Assembly: GCF_012396235.1 (NCBI RefSeq)
Contig: NZ_JAAXPA010000022.1
Span: 62,001-126,000, forward strand
Length of the DNA stretch: 64,000 nt
Source: Rhodococcus opacus
GTDB taxonomy: Bacteria; Actinomycetota; Actinomycetes; Mycobacteriales; Mycobacteriaceae
Direction of reading: 5' to 3'
This document shows positions 31,501-46,500 of this stretch, piece after piece. Below the pieces are notes generated by a model that saw only the letters and a program-made list of their open reading frames with translations, did no database searches and was not told where the DNA came from. How positions within the stretch are numbered: position 1 is the first letter of the stretch; each line of letters starts with the position of its first letter. The position numbers were made by a program, and so were the translations under genes.

Positions 31501-34500
31501 TCGACGACGAGGTGAGTGCGCACTCCGCCGCGGTCGTCACGGACGCCGACCGGACACACCCGCTCGCGCTGGAGAACCCGGCATACCTGATCTACACGTC
31601 CGGGTCCACCGGCACCCCGAAGGGTGTCGTCGTCACCCACCGCGGCCTGGCGAACTTCGCGACCGATGAACGCGTCCGCTTCGGGGTCACCCCGCGGTCG
31701 CGCACGCTGCACTTCTCGTCGCCGAGCTTCGACGCGTCGATCCTGGAACTGCTGCTGGCGGTCGGCTCCGGCGCGACCATGGTGATCGCTCCGGCGTCCG
31801 TCATCGGCGGCACCGAACTCGCCGACGTGCTCCGGGAGGGCCGGGTCACGCACGCGTTCATCACCCCCGCCGCCATGGCGTCGGTGGACCCCGCGGGCCT
31901 CGACCAGCTCGAGTGCGTCGCCACCGGCGGCGACGTCTGCCCGCCGGAGCTGGTGGCGCAGTGGGTGACCGGGGGCAGGCGGATGTTCAACGCCTACGGC
32001 CCCACCGAGGCGACGGTCGTGTCGAGCGTGACGGGACCGATGCTTCCCGGTGAGGGCGTCACCATCGGCCGTCCGCCGATGGGAACCGGGGAGATGGTGC
32101 TCGATTCACGCCTGCACCCGGTGCCCAACGGGGTGACCGGCGAGCTGTATGTCACCGGTTCCGGTCTGGCCCGCGGCTACAAGGACCGGGTGGGCACGAC
32201 GGCGGAGCGTTTCGTCGCCAACCCGTACGGGGGCCTCGGCGCCCGCATGTACCGGACCGGAGACCTGGCGCGCTGGAACGGTGACGGTCAGCTCGAGTAC
32301 CTGGGCCGCAGCGACTTCCAGGTGAAGATACGCGGTTTCCGCATCGAGCTCGGCGAGATCGAGACCGCCCTCACCCGCTACCCGGGAGTCGCCCGTTCGG
32401 TGGTGTCCGCGCACATGGGCAGCACCGGCGCCAACCGGCTCGTCGGGTACCTCGTCCCCACGGCGGGCGCGGAACTCGACCCGGAGGCGGTCCTCGATTT
32501 CGTCGGCGGATTCCTCGCCCCGTACATGGTGCCGTCCGCACTGATCGTCCTCGACGAGTTGCCGCTCACTCCCGCGGGCAAGCTGGACCGCCGCGCGCTG
32601 CCCGAGCCGGACTTCGGGGCCCGGGTATCGACCGGCCGCGCGCCGGTGTCGGAGATGGAAGAGGTGCTCGCCGGACTGTTCGCCGAGGTCCTCGGTCTGG
32701 AAACCGCCGGTGTCGAGGACTCGTTCTTCGCCCTCGGCGGCGACAGCATCATGTCGATCCAGTTGGTGGCCCGCGCGAAGGCGGCGGGTGTGGTGCTGAC
32801 CCCGCGGGACGTGTTCGAGGCCAAGACCGTTGCCGGTCTCGCCGCGGTGGCGTCGTGGGTGGGCGCCGCTGACATCGTCGTGCTCGACGAGCTGCCCGGT
32901 GGCGGAGTCGGCGACATGCCGACCACCCCGATCACGAAGTGGCTGCTCGAACGGGGCGGCGAGTTCAACCGGATGTCGCAGTCCGCGCTGCTGACCGCAC
33001 CGCCGAACCTCCGCGAACTCGAACCTCTGATCGCCACGTTCCAGGCCGTCCTCGACCGGCACGACATGCTGCGCGCGCAGCTGATCGTCTCCGCCGAGGA
33101 CTCGCACCTCGCCGTCCGCCCGGTCGGTGCGGTCGACGCGCAGGACCTGATCCGCCGGGTCGCCGTGTCCACGGCCCCGGGAACCCGGGCGTTCGCGGCG
33201 ACCGTGATCGCGGAACTCGACGCCGCGCTGGACCGCCTCGATCCCGCGGCCGGCGTCATGGTGCAGGTGGTGTGGTTCGACGCCGGGGAATCCGGCGGTC
33301 GCCTGCTCGTCGTCGCGCATCACCTCGTGGTCGACGGTGTGTCGTGGCGCATCCTCGTCCCCGACCTCGCGACCGCGTGGGCGCAGATCTCGGCAGGCCA
33401 GGAACCGGTCCTCGAACAGGTCGGCACGTCCATGCGCCGGTGGGCGCACGGACTGGTCGACGAGGCGGCGAACCGGGCAGGCGAACTGGACCTGTGGCAG
33501 CGCATCCTCGACTGCGAGGACCCGCTCGTCGGCAGCCGTCCGCTCGACCCCGACATCGACGTCAACGCGACCGTCGGCCGCGTCACGGTCCAGCTGCCCG
33601 CCGAGGTCAGCGAGGCCGTCCTCACGGCTCTACCGGAGGCGATCCACGGCAGCGTGAACGACGGACTGCTCACCGCGTTGGCGATGGCGGTCACCCAGTG
33701 GCGGCGCTCCCGCGGCCACACCCTGCACGGCAGGTCCGTCGAGGGCACCCTGGTGAGCCTCGAGGGGCACGGCCGTGAAGACCAGGTCGTGCCGGGCGCT
33801 GATCTGGGCCGCACCGTCGGCTGGTTCACGGCGATGTTCCCGGTGCGTCTCGACCTGTCGGGCATCGACCTCGACGACGCGTTCGCCGGTGGCAAGGCCG
33901 CCGGGTCCGCGATCAAGGCGATCAAGGAGCAGCTGCTCGCGATCCCGGACCACGGCATGGGTTACGGCATGCTGCGGTACCTCAACGCCGACACCGGACC
34001 GCTGCTCGCGGCCCGCTCGCTGCCGCAGATCAGTTTCAACTACCTGGGACGCTTCGCCGCCGACCTGTCCGAGGCGGCCACCCGCGCCGGCTGGACGCCG
34101 ACCGGTGAAGTCGACATGGACCGCGCGCAGGACCTCGACACCCCGGTCACCTCGGCCATCGACGTCAACGCGGTCACCACCGAGGTGGACGACCGGCCTC
34201 AGCTGCGCGCCACCTGGGCGTACGCGGCCGGTGTCCTGACCGTCGCCGAGGTCCGGGAACTCGCCGAACTGTGGGTCCGGGCGCTCACCGCGCTCACGAC
34301 GTACGCGGCCCGCCCCGACGCCGGCGGCGTGACCCCGTCCGACCTCGAACTGGTGAGCCTCGACCAGGACGCCATCGATCGCATCGAATCGCGCTTCCCG
34401 GCGCTGTCCGACATCTGGTCGCTGTCGCCGCTGCAGTCCGGACTGCTCTTCCACGCACTGCTGGCCGATCAGACGATCGACTCGTACACCGTGCAGGTGA

Positions 34501-37500
34501 CACTCGAACTGCGCGGTGCCGTGCCGTCCCGCATGCGGGTGGCCGGGCAGGCCCTGCTCGACCGGCACGCGAACCTGCGGGCGTCGTTCGTCTACGACGA
34601 GGGCGGCACCCCCGTCCAGGCGATCCACGGGTATGCGGAACTGCCCTGGACCGAGATCGACCTGTCCGGTCTCGACGCGGAGAGCCGCGAAGCCGAGATC
34701 GTGCGACTCCTCGACGCCGACCGGCGCCGCGGGTTCGACATGGCCACCCCGCCGCTGTTGCGGTTCATGCTGATCCAGATCGGTGGGGACGAGCAGCGCC
34801 TGATCGTCACCAATCACCACATCCTGCTCGACGGCTGGTCGATGCCGCTCCTGATCCGCGACCTCCTGACCCTGTACGCCACGGAAGGTGACGCCACGGC
34901 GCTGCCGCGGGTGCACCCGTACCGCGACTACCTCGCCTGGATGTCGCACCGCAGCACCGAGGACTCGCTCGGTGTGTGGCAGCGTGCCCTCGCCGGGGTG
35001 GAGGAGCCGACGCTGCTCGCCCCGGCCGACGCGTCGGTGCAGAGCGACACGCAGTCCGGTCAACTGCTCGTCGAACTCGACGTCGACCGCACCGATCAGC
35101 TGAGTGTGCTCGCACGCGAGCACGGTCTGACCCTCAGCACCCTGATCCGCACCGCGTGGGGAATCGTGCTGGGCGGCTTGGTCGGCCGCTCCGATGTGGT
35201 CTTCGGTGGGACGGTGTCGGGTCGACCTCCGCAGATCGCCGGAATCGAGTCGATGGTGGGTCTGTTCATCAACACCCTGCCGGTGCGGGTGGTTCTCGAT
35301 CCGCGGGAAACGCTGGGGGAGTTGCTCGAACGCATTCAGGGCGAGCAAGCCGCGCTGCTGGACCACCATTACGTCGGATTGACGGACATCCAGTCGGTGG
35401 CCGGTCCCGGTACCGGTTTCGACACGCTGACGGTGTTCGAGTCGTATCCCGTCGACCGGGAGGGGCTGACCGATCAGACCGACATCGCCGGCATGCACGT
35501 CCTCGACGTGCACGACAGCGCGAACGCCGCCCACTACCCGCTCGCGCTGATCGCCTCGGCGCACGAGAATCTGCAGCTGAAGCTCGAGTACGTCGAGGAA
35601 CTGTTCGACCGGGCCGACGTCGAGCGGATCGGCGACCGGATCATCCGGGCACTGATCGCGCTCGCCGAGCACCCCGGGATGAAGCTCGCGCAGCTGCGCC
35701 TGCTCACCGAGGCAGAGGAAGCCGAACTGGTTCCGGCCCGCGGCGTGCCCGGCCGCTCCGTGCGCACACTGCCGCAGATGTTCACCGACACGGCCGCGAC
35801 CTCGGGCGACGCCACCGCCCTCGTGTTCGGCGACCGCCGGATGTCCTACCGGGAACTCGACGAACGGTCCAACCAGCTCGCGCGCCTGCTCATCGACCGC
35901 GGCGTCGGACCGGAAGACATCGTGGCCCTGGGTATCTCACGGTCCATCGAATCGGTCCTCGCGGTCTGGTCGATCACCAAGACCGGCGCGGCGTTCGTTC
36001 CGGTCGATCCGACCTACCCGCGCGAGCGGGTCGAGCACATGGTCACGGATTCCGGGTGCACGTTCGGTCTCCGCCTGGACGCCGACCACGGCCGGCTCCC
36101 GGACACGGTCAGCTGGCTGACCCTCGACGACCCCGACACCGACGCCGCCATTCTGGCGATGTCCACCGACACCGTGACCGACGACGACCGCGTCGCGCCC
36201 CTGCGCTTCGCACACCCCGCGTACGTCATCTACACGTCCGGTTCCACCGGCAAACCGAAGGGCGTGGTGGTCAGCCACCGCGGTCTCGACAACTTCGCCG
36301 AGGAGCAGCGGACCCGCTACGCGACGGATTCGACGTCGCGGGCGTTGCACTTCTCCTCACCGAGCTTCGACGCTTCCGTCCTCGAATACCTCCTGTCGTT
36401 CGCCGTCGGCGCGACCATGGTGATCGTGCCGCCGTCCGTGTACGGCGGCGAGGAACTCGCGGAGCTGATCCGCACCGAGAGCGTCACCCACGGGTTCGTC
36501 ACCCCCGCGGCGCTGGCCTCCGTGGACCCCGAGGGGCTCGAGGTGTTCCAGAACGTGGTCGCCGGCGGTGAGGCGGTTCCTCCGGAACTGGTGACCCGCT
36601 GGGCACCGGGCCGCACCATGTACAACGGCTACGGTCCCACCGAGACCACGATCATGAGCAACCTCAGCGACCACCTGCAGGTGGGGGAGACGGTCACCAT
36701 CGGTGCCCCCGTCCGCGGCGTCTCCGAGGTGATTCTCGACTCGCGGCTGCAACCGGTCTCCGTCGGCGTCGCCGGCGAGCTCTACATCTCCGGTGAGGGC
36801 CTGGCCCGCGGCTACCATGCACGCGCCGGGCTGACCAGCGAGCGGTTCGTCGCCAACCCCTACGGCGGACCGGGCGACCGGATGTACCGCACCGGCGACC
36901 TCGCGCGGTGGCGGTCCGATCACACGGTCGAATACCTGGGCCGCACCGACTTCCAGGTGAAGATCCGCGGCTTCCGCATCGAGCTCGGCGACATCGACAG
37001 CGCACTCGCCGCGCATCCGTCCGTGTCGTTCGCCGTCACACTCGGGCGCCCCGGCCCCGCCGGCGACACCGTGCTCGTGTCCTACGTGCTGCCGGAGACC
37101 GGGTCGGCACTCGAACCGCCGGAACTGAAGGAGTGGACGGCGAACCTGCTGCCCGCGCACATGGTGCCGTCGAGCATCATGATCCTCGACGAGATCCCGC
37201 TGACCCCGGTCGGCAAGCTCGATCGGGCCGGGCTGCCCGAACCGCAGTTCCTGCCCACGTCGGACGACTTCCGGCCACCGTCGACGGTCCTCGAACACAC
37301 GATCGCCGACGTCATCACGACGGTCCTGGGAATCGAACGAGTCGGCATCGACGACAACTTCTTCGACATCGGCGGAAACTCGCTGATCGCAACCCGTGTC
37401 GCCGCACGCCTGACCGCGGAACTGGACACCGACATCGGCGTCCGCACCCTGTTCGAGGCACCGACGATCCATCAGCTGGCCCGCCTCATCGAGTCGACGG

Positions 37501-40500
37501 CATTCGCACCCGCGCAGGACGGCGCCCACGTCCGGATCCCGCTCGGCCCGGTGCCGCGGCCCGCGCACGTGCCGGTGTCGCTGGCGCAGAAGAGGATGTG
37601 GTTCCTCAACCAGTTCGACACGTCGTCGGCGGCCTACAACATCCCCCTGGCGGTGCGGCTGACCGGTCACCTGGACGTGGAGTCGCTGCGTGCAGCGGTG
37701 ACGGACGTCTTCGTCCGCCACGAATCGTTGCGGACCGTGTTCCCGTCCCACGACGGCGAACCGACCCAGGTGGTGCTCTCACCCGGTCAGTGGACGCCGA
37801 ACCTCGAGATCGTCGAGGTGTCCGAGCACGAACTCCGGGGGCACATCGCCGGTCTCGCGACCGCCGGCTTCGACGTGACGGCCGACGTGCCGATGCGGTC
37901 GGCGCTGTTCGCACTCGCCCCCGACGATCACGTGCTCGTGATCGTGGTGCACCACATCTGCGCCGACGGGTTCTCGCTCACCCCGCTCGCCCGGGACGTC
38001 ATGACCGCGTACGCGGCCCGCATCGCGGGGAGCGCGCCGCAGTGGAACCCGCTGTCGGTGCAGTACGCCGACTACACGCTGTGGCAGCTCCAATTGCTGG
38101 GCGACGAGAGCGACGCCGAATCGCTGATCTCCCAGCAACTCCGGTACTGGACGGATCAGCTGGCCGACCTGCCCGAACTCCTGCAGCTGCCGACCGACCG
38201 GGCGCGACCGGTCCAGCAGTCGTTCCGCGGCGCGCAGGTCGACTTCACGATTCCGGCGGACGTGCACCGGGCGCTGGCGGCGTTGGCGCGCAAGCACAAC
38301 TCCACCATGTTCATGGCCGTCCACGCGGCCCTGTCGGTGCTGCTGTCCGCGCTGTCGTCCACCGAGGACATCGCGGTCGGCACACCCATCGCGGGCCGTG
38401 GTGACGCGGCACTCGACGACATGGTCGGCATGTTCGTCAACACCCTGGTGCTGCGGAGCGCCGTCGACCCGGCGGAGGGTTTCGGTGCCCTGATGGATCA
38501 GGTGCGGGCCACCGACCTCGCCGCGTTCCACCATTCGGACCTGCCGTTCGAGCGGCTCGTCGACGTCCTCGCGCCGGAGCGCTCCACCGCGCACTCGCCG
38601 CTGTTCCAGGCGCTGCTCGAGTTCCGGAACAACGAGACACCGCGGCTCGAGCTCCCAGAACTGACCGCGGCCGCCGTCGATTTCGATCTGGAGGTCGCCA
38701 AGTTCGACCTGCAGCTCAGCGTCGAGGAAGGATTCGACGCGGACGGGGTGGCGTCGGGTATCGCCGCGTCGTTCATCTTCGCCACCGATCTGTTCGACGC
38801 CGGCACCGTCCGCACGTTCGCCGACCGGTTCCTGCGCATCCTCGGCGCCGTCACCTCCGACCCGCACGCCCCGGTCGGTGACATCGTGATCACCGACGCC
38901 GCCGAGCGGTCGGCGATGGCGACCGAATGGAACACCGCCGGACTCGACGCGGGCACCGACACCCTCGCAGACCGCTTCGCGCAGAGCGTGGCCCGGTTCC
39001 CCGGCGCCACAGCCGTGACGTCGGAGGACGTGGCACTGACCTACGCCGAGCTCGACGCCCGGTCGAACCGGCTGGCCCGCCTGCTCATCGCCCAGGGAGT
39101 GGGGCCGGAAATGCTGGTGGCCGTGGCACTCCCACGCACCTGCGATCTGATCATCGCTCTGCTTGCGGTGATCAAGACCGGCGGCGGCTACCTGCCCGTC
39201 GACATCACCTACCCGGCGGACCGGCTGGCGTTCGTGTTCGAGGACGCCGCACCGAACTGTGTCATCACCACCACGGGAGACGTCTCCGCCCTGCCCGACT
39301 CGGAGACCCCGGCGATCCTGCTCGACGACCCCGAGACCACCGCGGACCTCGTGCATCAGTCGCCCGCGACGATCACCGACGCCGACCGGGTGACACCGCT
39401 CGACTCCTCGTCGGTGGCGTACGTCATCTACACCTCCGGGTCGACCGGCCGCCCCAAGGGCGTGGTCGTCTCGCACCGCAACGTGCTGACGTTGTTCGCG
39501 AACACACAGCCGCTCTACGGGTTCGACGAGAACGACGTGTGGACGATGTTCCACTCGTACGCGTTCGACTTCTCCGTGTGGGAGCTGTGGGGTCCGCTGC
39601 TCTACGGCGGCCGACTCGTCGTCGTCGACTACTACACGGCGCGGTCGCCGGAAATGTTCCACGAACTCCTGCGGAACGAGCAGGTCACCGTCCTCAACCA
39701 GACCCCGACCGCGTTCTATCAGCTCGCCGAGACCGACCGCATCGTCTCGGAGATCGACGTGAACGCCGCGGCACTGGCGCTGCGGTACGTGATCTTCGGT
39801 GGTGAGGCTCTCGACCTCGGACAGCTCGGCCGCTGGTACTCCCGGCACGACGACTCCGCCCCGACCCTGGTGAACATGTACGGCATCACCGAGACGACGG
39901 TCCACGTCAGCTATCTGGCGCTCGACCGCGAGTTCGCCGAGTCGGCGTCGGCCAGCGTCATCGGCCGCGGAATCGCCGGGCTGCACGTACACGTCCTCGA
40001 CCGGCGCCTGCACCCGGTTCCCCCGGGCACCATCGGGGAGATGTACGTCTCGGGTGACCAGGTGACCCGCGGTTACCTCGGCCGGGCCGGGCTCAGTTCG
40101 ACCCGGTTCGTGGCCGACCCGCTCCGTCCCGGGGCGCGGATGTACCGCACGGGTGACCTGGCGCGCTGGAACACCGACGGCCAGCTCGAGTACCTGGGCC
40201 GCAGCGACTTCCAGGTGAAGATCCGCGGTTTCCGCATCGAACTCGGCGAGATCGAATCCGCGCTGCTCCGGTACCGCGGCATCGCCCAGGCCGTCGTCCT
40301 CACCCGCGACGACGGGCACGGCGGTCACCGGCTGATCGGCTACGTGGTTCCGGAATCCGGCGCCACCGTCGAGGTGTCCTCGGCGCTCGAATTCGTCGGC
40401 ACCCAGCTCACCTCGTACATGGTGCCCGCCACCCTCGTGGTGCTGGACGCGCTGCCGTTGACGAGCAACGGCAAACTCGACCGCCGCGCGCTGCCGGAAC

Positions 40501-43500
40501 CCGACTTCGGGGCCCGGGTGTCGACGGGCCGCGCCCCGGCCACGGAGATGGAAACCGTCCTCGCCGGTCTGTTCGCCGAGGTGCTCGGTCTGGAATCGGT
40601 GGGTGTGGACGATTCGTTCTTCGCGCTCGGCGGCGACAGCATCATGTCGATCCAGTTGGTGGCCCGCGCGAAGGCGGCGGGCGTGGTCCTCACCCCGCGG
40701 GACGTGTTCGAGGCCAAGACCGTTGCCGCGCTCGCCGAGGCCGCCTCCTGGGCGGGCGCCGCCGACGTGGTGGTGCTCGACGAACTGCCCGGTGGCGGGA
40801 TCGGCGAGATGCCGATCACCCCGATTACCGCGTGGCTGCTCGAACGGGGTGGCGACTTCCGCCGCTACACCCAGACCGCGCTGCTCTCCCTGCCCGCCGC
40901 GGCCGACGAGACACTGCTGAAGCGCACGATCGCGGCCGTCGTGGATCACCACGACATGCTGCGGGCGCGTCTCCTCGGTGCCGAGCCGCAGTGGCGGATC
41001 GAGGTGCAGGCCGTGGGCGCGGTCGACGTCGACGACGTGCTGCACCGGGTCGAGGTCGCGTCGGTCGTCGGTTCCGGGTTCGCGGAGACCGCGACCCGGG
41101 AACTCGATGCCGCGGCAGGACGACTGGACCCCGAGGCCGGCGTGATGCTGCAGATGGTGTGGTTCGACGCCGGCGACGAGGGCGGGCGGCTGCTGGTCGT
41201 CGCCCACCACCTGGTGGTCGACGGCGTGTCGTGGCGGATCCTCGTCCCCGACCTGGCAACCGCGTGGGCGCAGGTCTCCTCGGGTCAGGAACCGGTCCTC
41301 GAGCCGGTCGGCACGTCGATGCGACGCTGGTCGCACGGACTCGTCGAGGCGACACGCGACCGCGCCGACGAGATCGAACTGTGGCGCCGGGTGCTCGAAG
41401 CCGACGACCCGCTGATCGGATCGCGTCCACTCGACGCCGCGATCGACGTGGCAGGGACAGTCGAGAAGGTCACGGTGGAGGTGCCCGCCGACGTCACGGA
41501 CGCACTGCTGACCCGTGTCCCCGAGGCGTACCACGGCGGCGTCAACGACGGACTGCTCACCGCGCTGGCGCTGGCACTGGCCCAGTGGCGGCGCACCCAC
41601 GGCGACTTCACCCGGGAGTCGCTGGTCAGTCTCGAAGGTCACGGCCGCGAGGACCAGGTGCTGCCGGGCGCCGATCTGGGCCGCACCGTCGGCTGGTTCA
41701 CGGCGATGTTCCCGGTGCGCCTCGACCTGTCGGGCATCGACCTGGACGACGCGTTCGCCGGTGGCAAGGCCGCCGGGTCCGCGATCAAGGCGATCAAGGA
41801 ACAGCTGCTCGCGATCCCGGACCACGGCATCGGCTACGGCATGCTCCGCTACTTGGACCCGGAGAGCGCCGATCAGCTGCGGGCGCTGGCGAAGCCGCAG
41901 GTCACGTTCAACTACCTGGGCCGGCTGGGCGGCGCGACGTCCACCGACATCCACGGTCACGCCTGGGTTCCGGTGACGGACACGAAGCTCGACGACATTC
42001 CGGCCTCCGACATCCCGGTGGCGTCGGCGCTCGACATCAACGCCGTCACCGGCACCGGGGCCGACGGCAACCGGCTGCGGGCCACGTGGGCGTTCGCGAC
42101 CGGTGTCCTCACCCCGTCCGAGGTCCGCACGCTCGCCGACCTGTGGGTGCAGGCCCTGACCGCGCTGACCACCCACGTCGCGCGACCCGACGCGGGCGGC
42201 GTGACCCCGTCCGACCTCGATCTGGTCACCCTCGACCAGGACGCGATCGACCGGCTCGAGACCAGGTTCCCGGCGCTGTCGGACATCTGGTCGCTGTCAC
42301 CGCTGCAGTCCGGGCTGCTGTTCCACGCCCAGTTCTCGGACGCCACGGTCGACCCGTACCTGGTGCAGCTGGCGCTGAAACTGCGCGGCGACGTCGACCC
42401 GGACCGGATCCGCCGGGCCGGGCAGGCCCTGCTGGACCGGCACCCCAACCTGCGGGCCGCGTTCGTCCACGACAGTGCGGGGGCCTCCGCCCAGATCATC
42501 CAGCAGCACGTGGAACTGCCGTGGTCGGAGTTCGACCTCTCGGCACTCGACCCCGACGAGACCACCCGCGAATACGACCGGATCGTGGCACGGGACCGGT
42601 CGGTGAAGTTCGACATGGCGAACGCGCCGTTGCTGCGCCTCGCCCTCGTCCGGCTCACCGAGGACGACTACCGGCTGATCCTGACCAACCACCACATCCT
42701 GCTCGACGGCTGGTCGACTCCGCTGGTCATCCGCGACCTGCTGACCCTGTACGCGTTGGACGCCGACGGCAGCCTGCTGCCGCGGGTCCATTCCTACCGT
42801 GACTACCTGTCGTGGATGAAGCGCCACGACACCACGGACTCCCTCGACGCCTGGCGCACCGCGCTCGACGGGGTCGAGGAGCCGACCCTCCTGGCCCCGC
42901 TGGAGCGGGGTGAGGCGCACTCCGTTGTCGCGGAGGAAACGGCCTTCACACTGTCGGAGGAGCAGACCACCCGGTTGCGGGACTTGAGCCGGGAACGCGG
43001 GCTCACCCTCAACACCGTCGTCCAGACGGCGTGGGGAATCGTGCTGGGCGGCTTGATCGGCCGCTCCGACGTAGTGTTCGGCGGGACGGTCTCGGGCCGG
43101 CCGCCGCAGATCGCGGGCATCGAATCGATGGTGGGTCTGTTCATCAACACCCTGCCGGTGCGGGTGACCCTCGACCCGTGGGAGTCGCTGGGTGAGCTGC
43201 TCGAACGTGTGCAGAGCGAGCAGGCCGCGCTGCTCGATCATCATTACCTGGGCCTGACCGACATCCAGTCGGCGGTCGGCGGCGGCGGTGCCTTCGACAC
43301 GCTGACCGTGTTCGAGTCGTACCCGGTGGACGAGGCGGGGCTGACGGAACAGACCGACATCGCCGGGATGTTCGTCACCGGCATCGACGGCAAGGACTCC
43401 GCGCACTACCCGCTCGCCGTCGTCGCCTCCGGGGACGCGCGGCTGAACTTCAAGTTCGAGTACCTCCCCGAGGTGTTCGAGGAGAGCGCGGTCGACGAGA

Positions 43501-46500
43501 TCGCGGACCGGCTGCAGCGGGTGCTCGACGCCCTCGCCGACCGGCCCCAGATTCCGCTGGCCCACATGCAACTGCTCACCGAGGCCGAACTCGCCGAGTT
43601 CGCGCCGGTACGCGGCCGCCCGGGGTTCTCCGTCCGGACGCTGCCGCAGATCTTCGAGGACGCCGCCGCGTTGGATCCGAACCGCACGGCGCTGACGTTC
43701 GAGGGCCGCAACGTCTCCTACCGGGAACTCAACGAACGCTCCAACCAGCTCGCCCGGGTCCTCATCTCCCGCGGCGCCGGCCCGGAGACGTTCGTGGCGC
43801 TCGGCATTCCCCGGTCGATCGAGTCGGTCCTCGCCGTGTGGGCGGTGGCCAAGACGGGCGCCGCATTCGTCCCCGTCGACCCGAACTACCCGATGGACCG
43901 CATCGAGCACATGCTCACCGATTCGGGTGCCACCATCGGACTGACCATGGCCGCGTACGAGAAGGCGCTGCCCGACTCGGTGCCGTGGCTGCAGCTCGAC
44001 TCGCCCAAGTTCGAGAAGGCCTGCCAGTCGAAACCTGCTCTGCCGGTGGCCGATTCGGATCGACGGTCGCCGATAAGCCTCGACAACGCCGCCTACATCG
44101 TCTACACCTCCGGTTCGACGGGCAAGCCGAAGGGCGTCGTGGTCACCCACGAGGGCCTCGACAACTTCGCCGAGGACCAGCGGCAGCGTTTCGCCGCCGC
44201 GCAGACGTCCCGCACACTGCACTTCTCGACGCCCAGCTTCGACGGGTCGGTGTTCGAGTACCTGCAGGCGTTCGGGGTCGGCGCCACGATGGTGATCGCA
44301 CCGCCGACGGTGTACGGCGGAGCGGAACTGGCCGAACTGATCAGGTCCGAACACGTCACCCACGCCTTCGTCACCACCGCGGCGCTGTCCACGGTCGACC
44401 CGGAGGGGCTCGACGAGTTCCAGCACGTCGTGTTCGGCGGTGAGGCGTGCCCGCCGGAACTGGTGACCCGCTGGGCGCCCGGCCGGCAGCTGTCCAACGC
44501 ATATGGCCCCACCGAGACCACGGTGATGGCCAACATCAGCGACCCGATGACGGTGGGCGAACCCATCACTCTCGGCGGCCCGATCCGCGGAGTCGGTGAG
44601 CTCGTGCTGGATTCACGTCTCCAGCCGGTGCCCGTCGGGGTGCCCGGCGAGCTGTACATCACCGGTGCGGGTCTCGCCCGCGGCTACCACCGCCGCCCGG
44701 AACTGAGCAGCCAGCGGTTCGTCGCCAACCCGTTCGGGGAGGCGGGGGAGCGGATGTACCGCACCGGCGACATCGTCCGGTGGCGTGCCGACCACACCGT
44801 CGAGTACGTGGGCCGCAGCGACTTCCAGGTGAAGATCCGCGGATTCCGCATCGAACTCGGCGAGATCGACAACGAGATCGCCACGTTCCCCGGGGTCAGC
44901 TTCGCCGCGACCCTCGGTGTTCCCGGCCCGTCCGGTGACACGGTGCTGGTGACCTACCTGCTGCCCAACACGGCCGGCGGCATCGACCCGGCCGAGCTGA
45001 CCGCGCACCTGTCGACCCGGCTCCCCGCGCACATGGTGCCGACGAGCGTCATGTTCCTGGACGAGATCCCCTTGACCCCGGTGGGCAAACTGGACCGATC
45101 GGCGCTGCCCGCGCCCGAGTTCCACGTCACCACCACCGAGTTCCAGCCGCCGACCAACGATCTCGAACGCACGATCGTGGACATCTTCGCCGACGTCCTC
45201 GGTATCGAACGGATCGGCATCGACGACAACTTCTTCGATCTCGGTGGAAACTCGCTGGTCGCCACCCGGGTCACGGCACGGTTGCGGGACGCCCTCGACA
45301 CCGACATCGGTGTGCGCGCCTTGTTCGAGGCGCCCGACGTCCGGTCCCTGGCCGCACGTGTCGCCGACAGCGTGAGCGGCGGCGCCCGTCCCGCGCTCGC
45401 GCCGGTCGAACGGCCCGACCGGATTCCGCTGTCGCTGGCGCAGAAGCGGATGTGGTTCCTCAACCAGTTCGACACGTCCTCACCGGCCTACAACATTCCG
45501 TTGGCCGTCCGGCTGACCGGGGCCCTGGACGAGGACGCCCTGCGGCTGGCGATGGCCGACGTCCTCGAACGTCACGAGACGCTGCGCACCGTCTTCCCGA
45601 CGGTCGACAGCGAACCGACCCAGCGGATCCTGCCCGCCGCCGGTGCGCAACCGGAGGTCGACACCGTCGCGGTGGCGGCGGACGACCTGCCGCGGCACAT
45701 CATGGATCTGGTGTCCCGGGGGTTCGACGTCAGCACCGACGTGCCGGTCCGGGCGGCGCTGTTCCGGATTGCGCCCGACCATCACGTGCTGACGATCGTG
45801 GTGCACCACATCAGCGCGGACGGCTTCTCCCTGGCGCCGCTCGCCCGCGACGTCATGGTGGCGTACTCGTCACGGCTCGGCGGCGACGGCCCGCAGTGGG
45901 ATCCGCTGCACGTCCAGTACGCCGACTACACGCTGTGGCAGCACGCCGGACTCGGCTCGGAGAACGATCCCGAGTCGATGATCAACCAGCAGTTGCGGTT
46001 CTGGTCGGAGACGCTGGCCGGCGTGCCGGATGTCATCCAGTTGCCGACCGACCGACCGCGCCCGATCCAGCAGACGTTCGAGGGCGATCGGGTCGAGTTC
46101 GCGATCGACGCCGACATCCATCAGCGGCTGACGGCACTGGCCCGGGCCAACAACGCCACCATGTTCATGGCGGTCCACGCCGCGCTGGCCGTGCTGCTCG
46201 CGCGGCTCGGCAGCACCGACGACGTCGTCATCGGCACCCCCGTCGCCGGGCGCGGTGAAGCCGCCCTGGACGACATGGTCGGCATGTTCGTCAACACGCT
46301 GGTCCTGCGGAACCGGATCGACCCGGCGTCGACGTTCACCGAACTGGTGCAACGGATCCGGGAAACCGACCTGGCCGCGTTCCAGCACTCGGACCTGCCG
46401 TTCGAGCGGCTCGTCGAGGAACTCAACCCGACCCGGTCCACGTCGTACTCACCGCTGTTCCAGGTGGCCCTCGAATTCCAGAACAACGAGAACCCGACAC

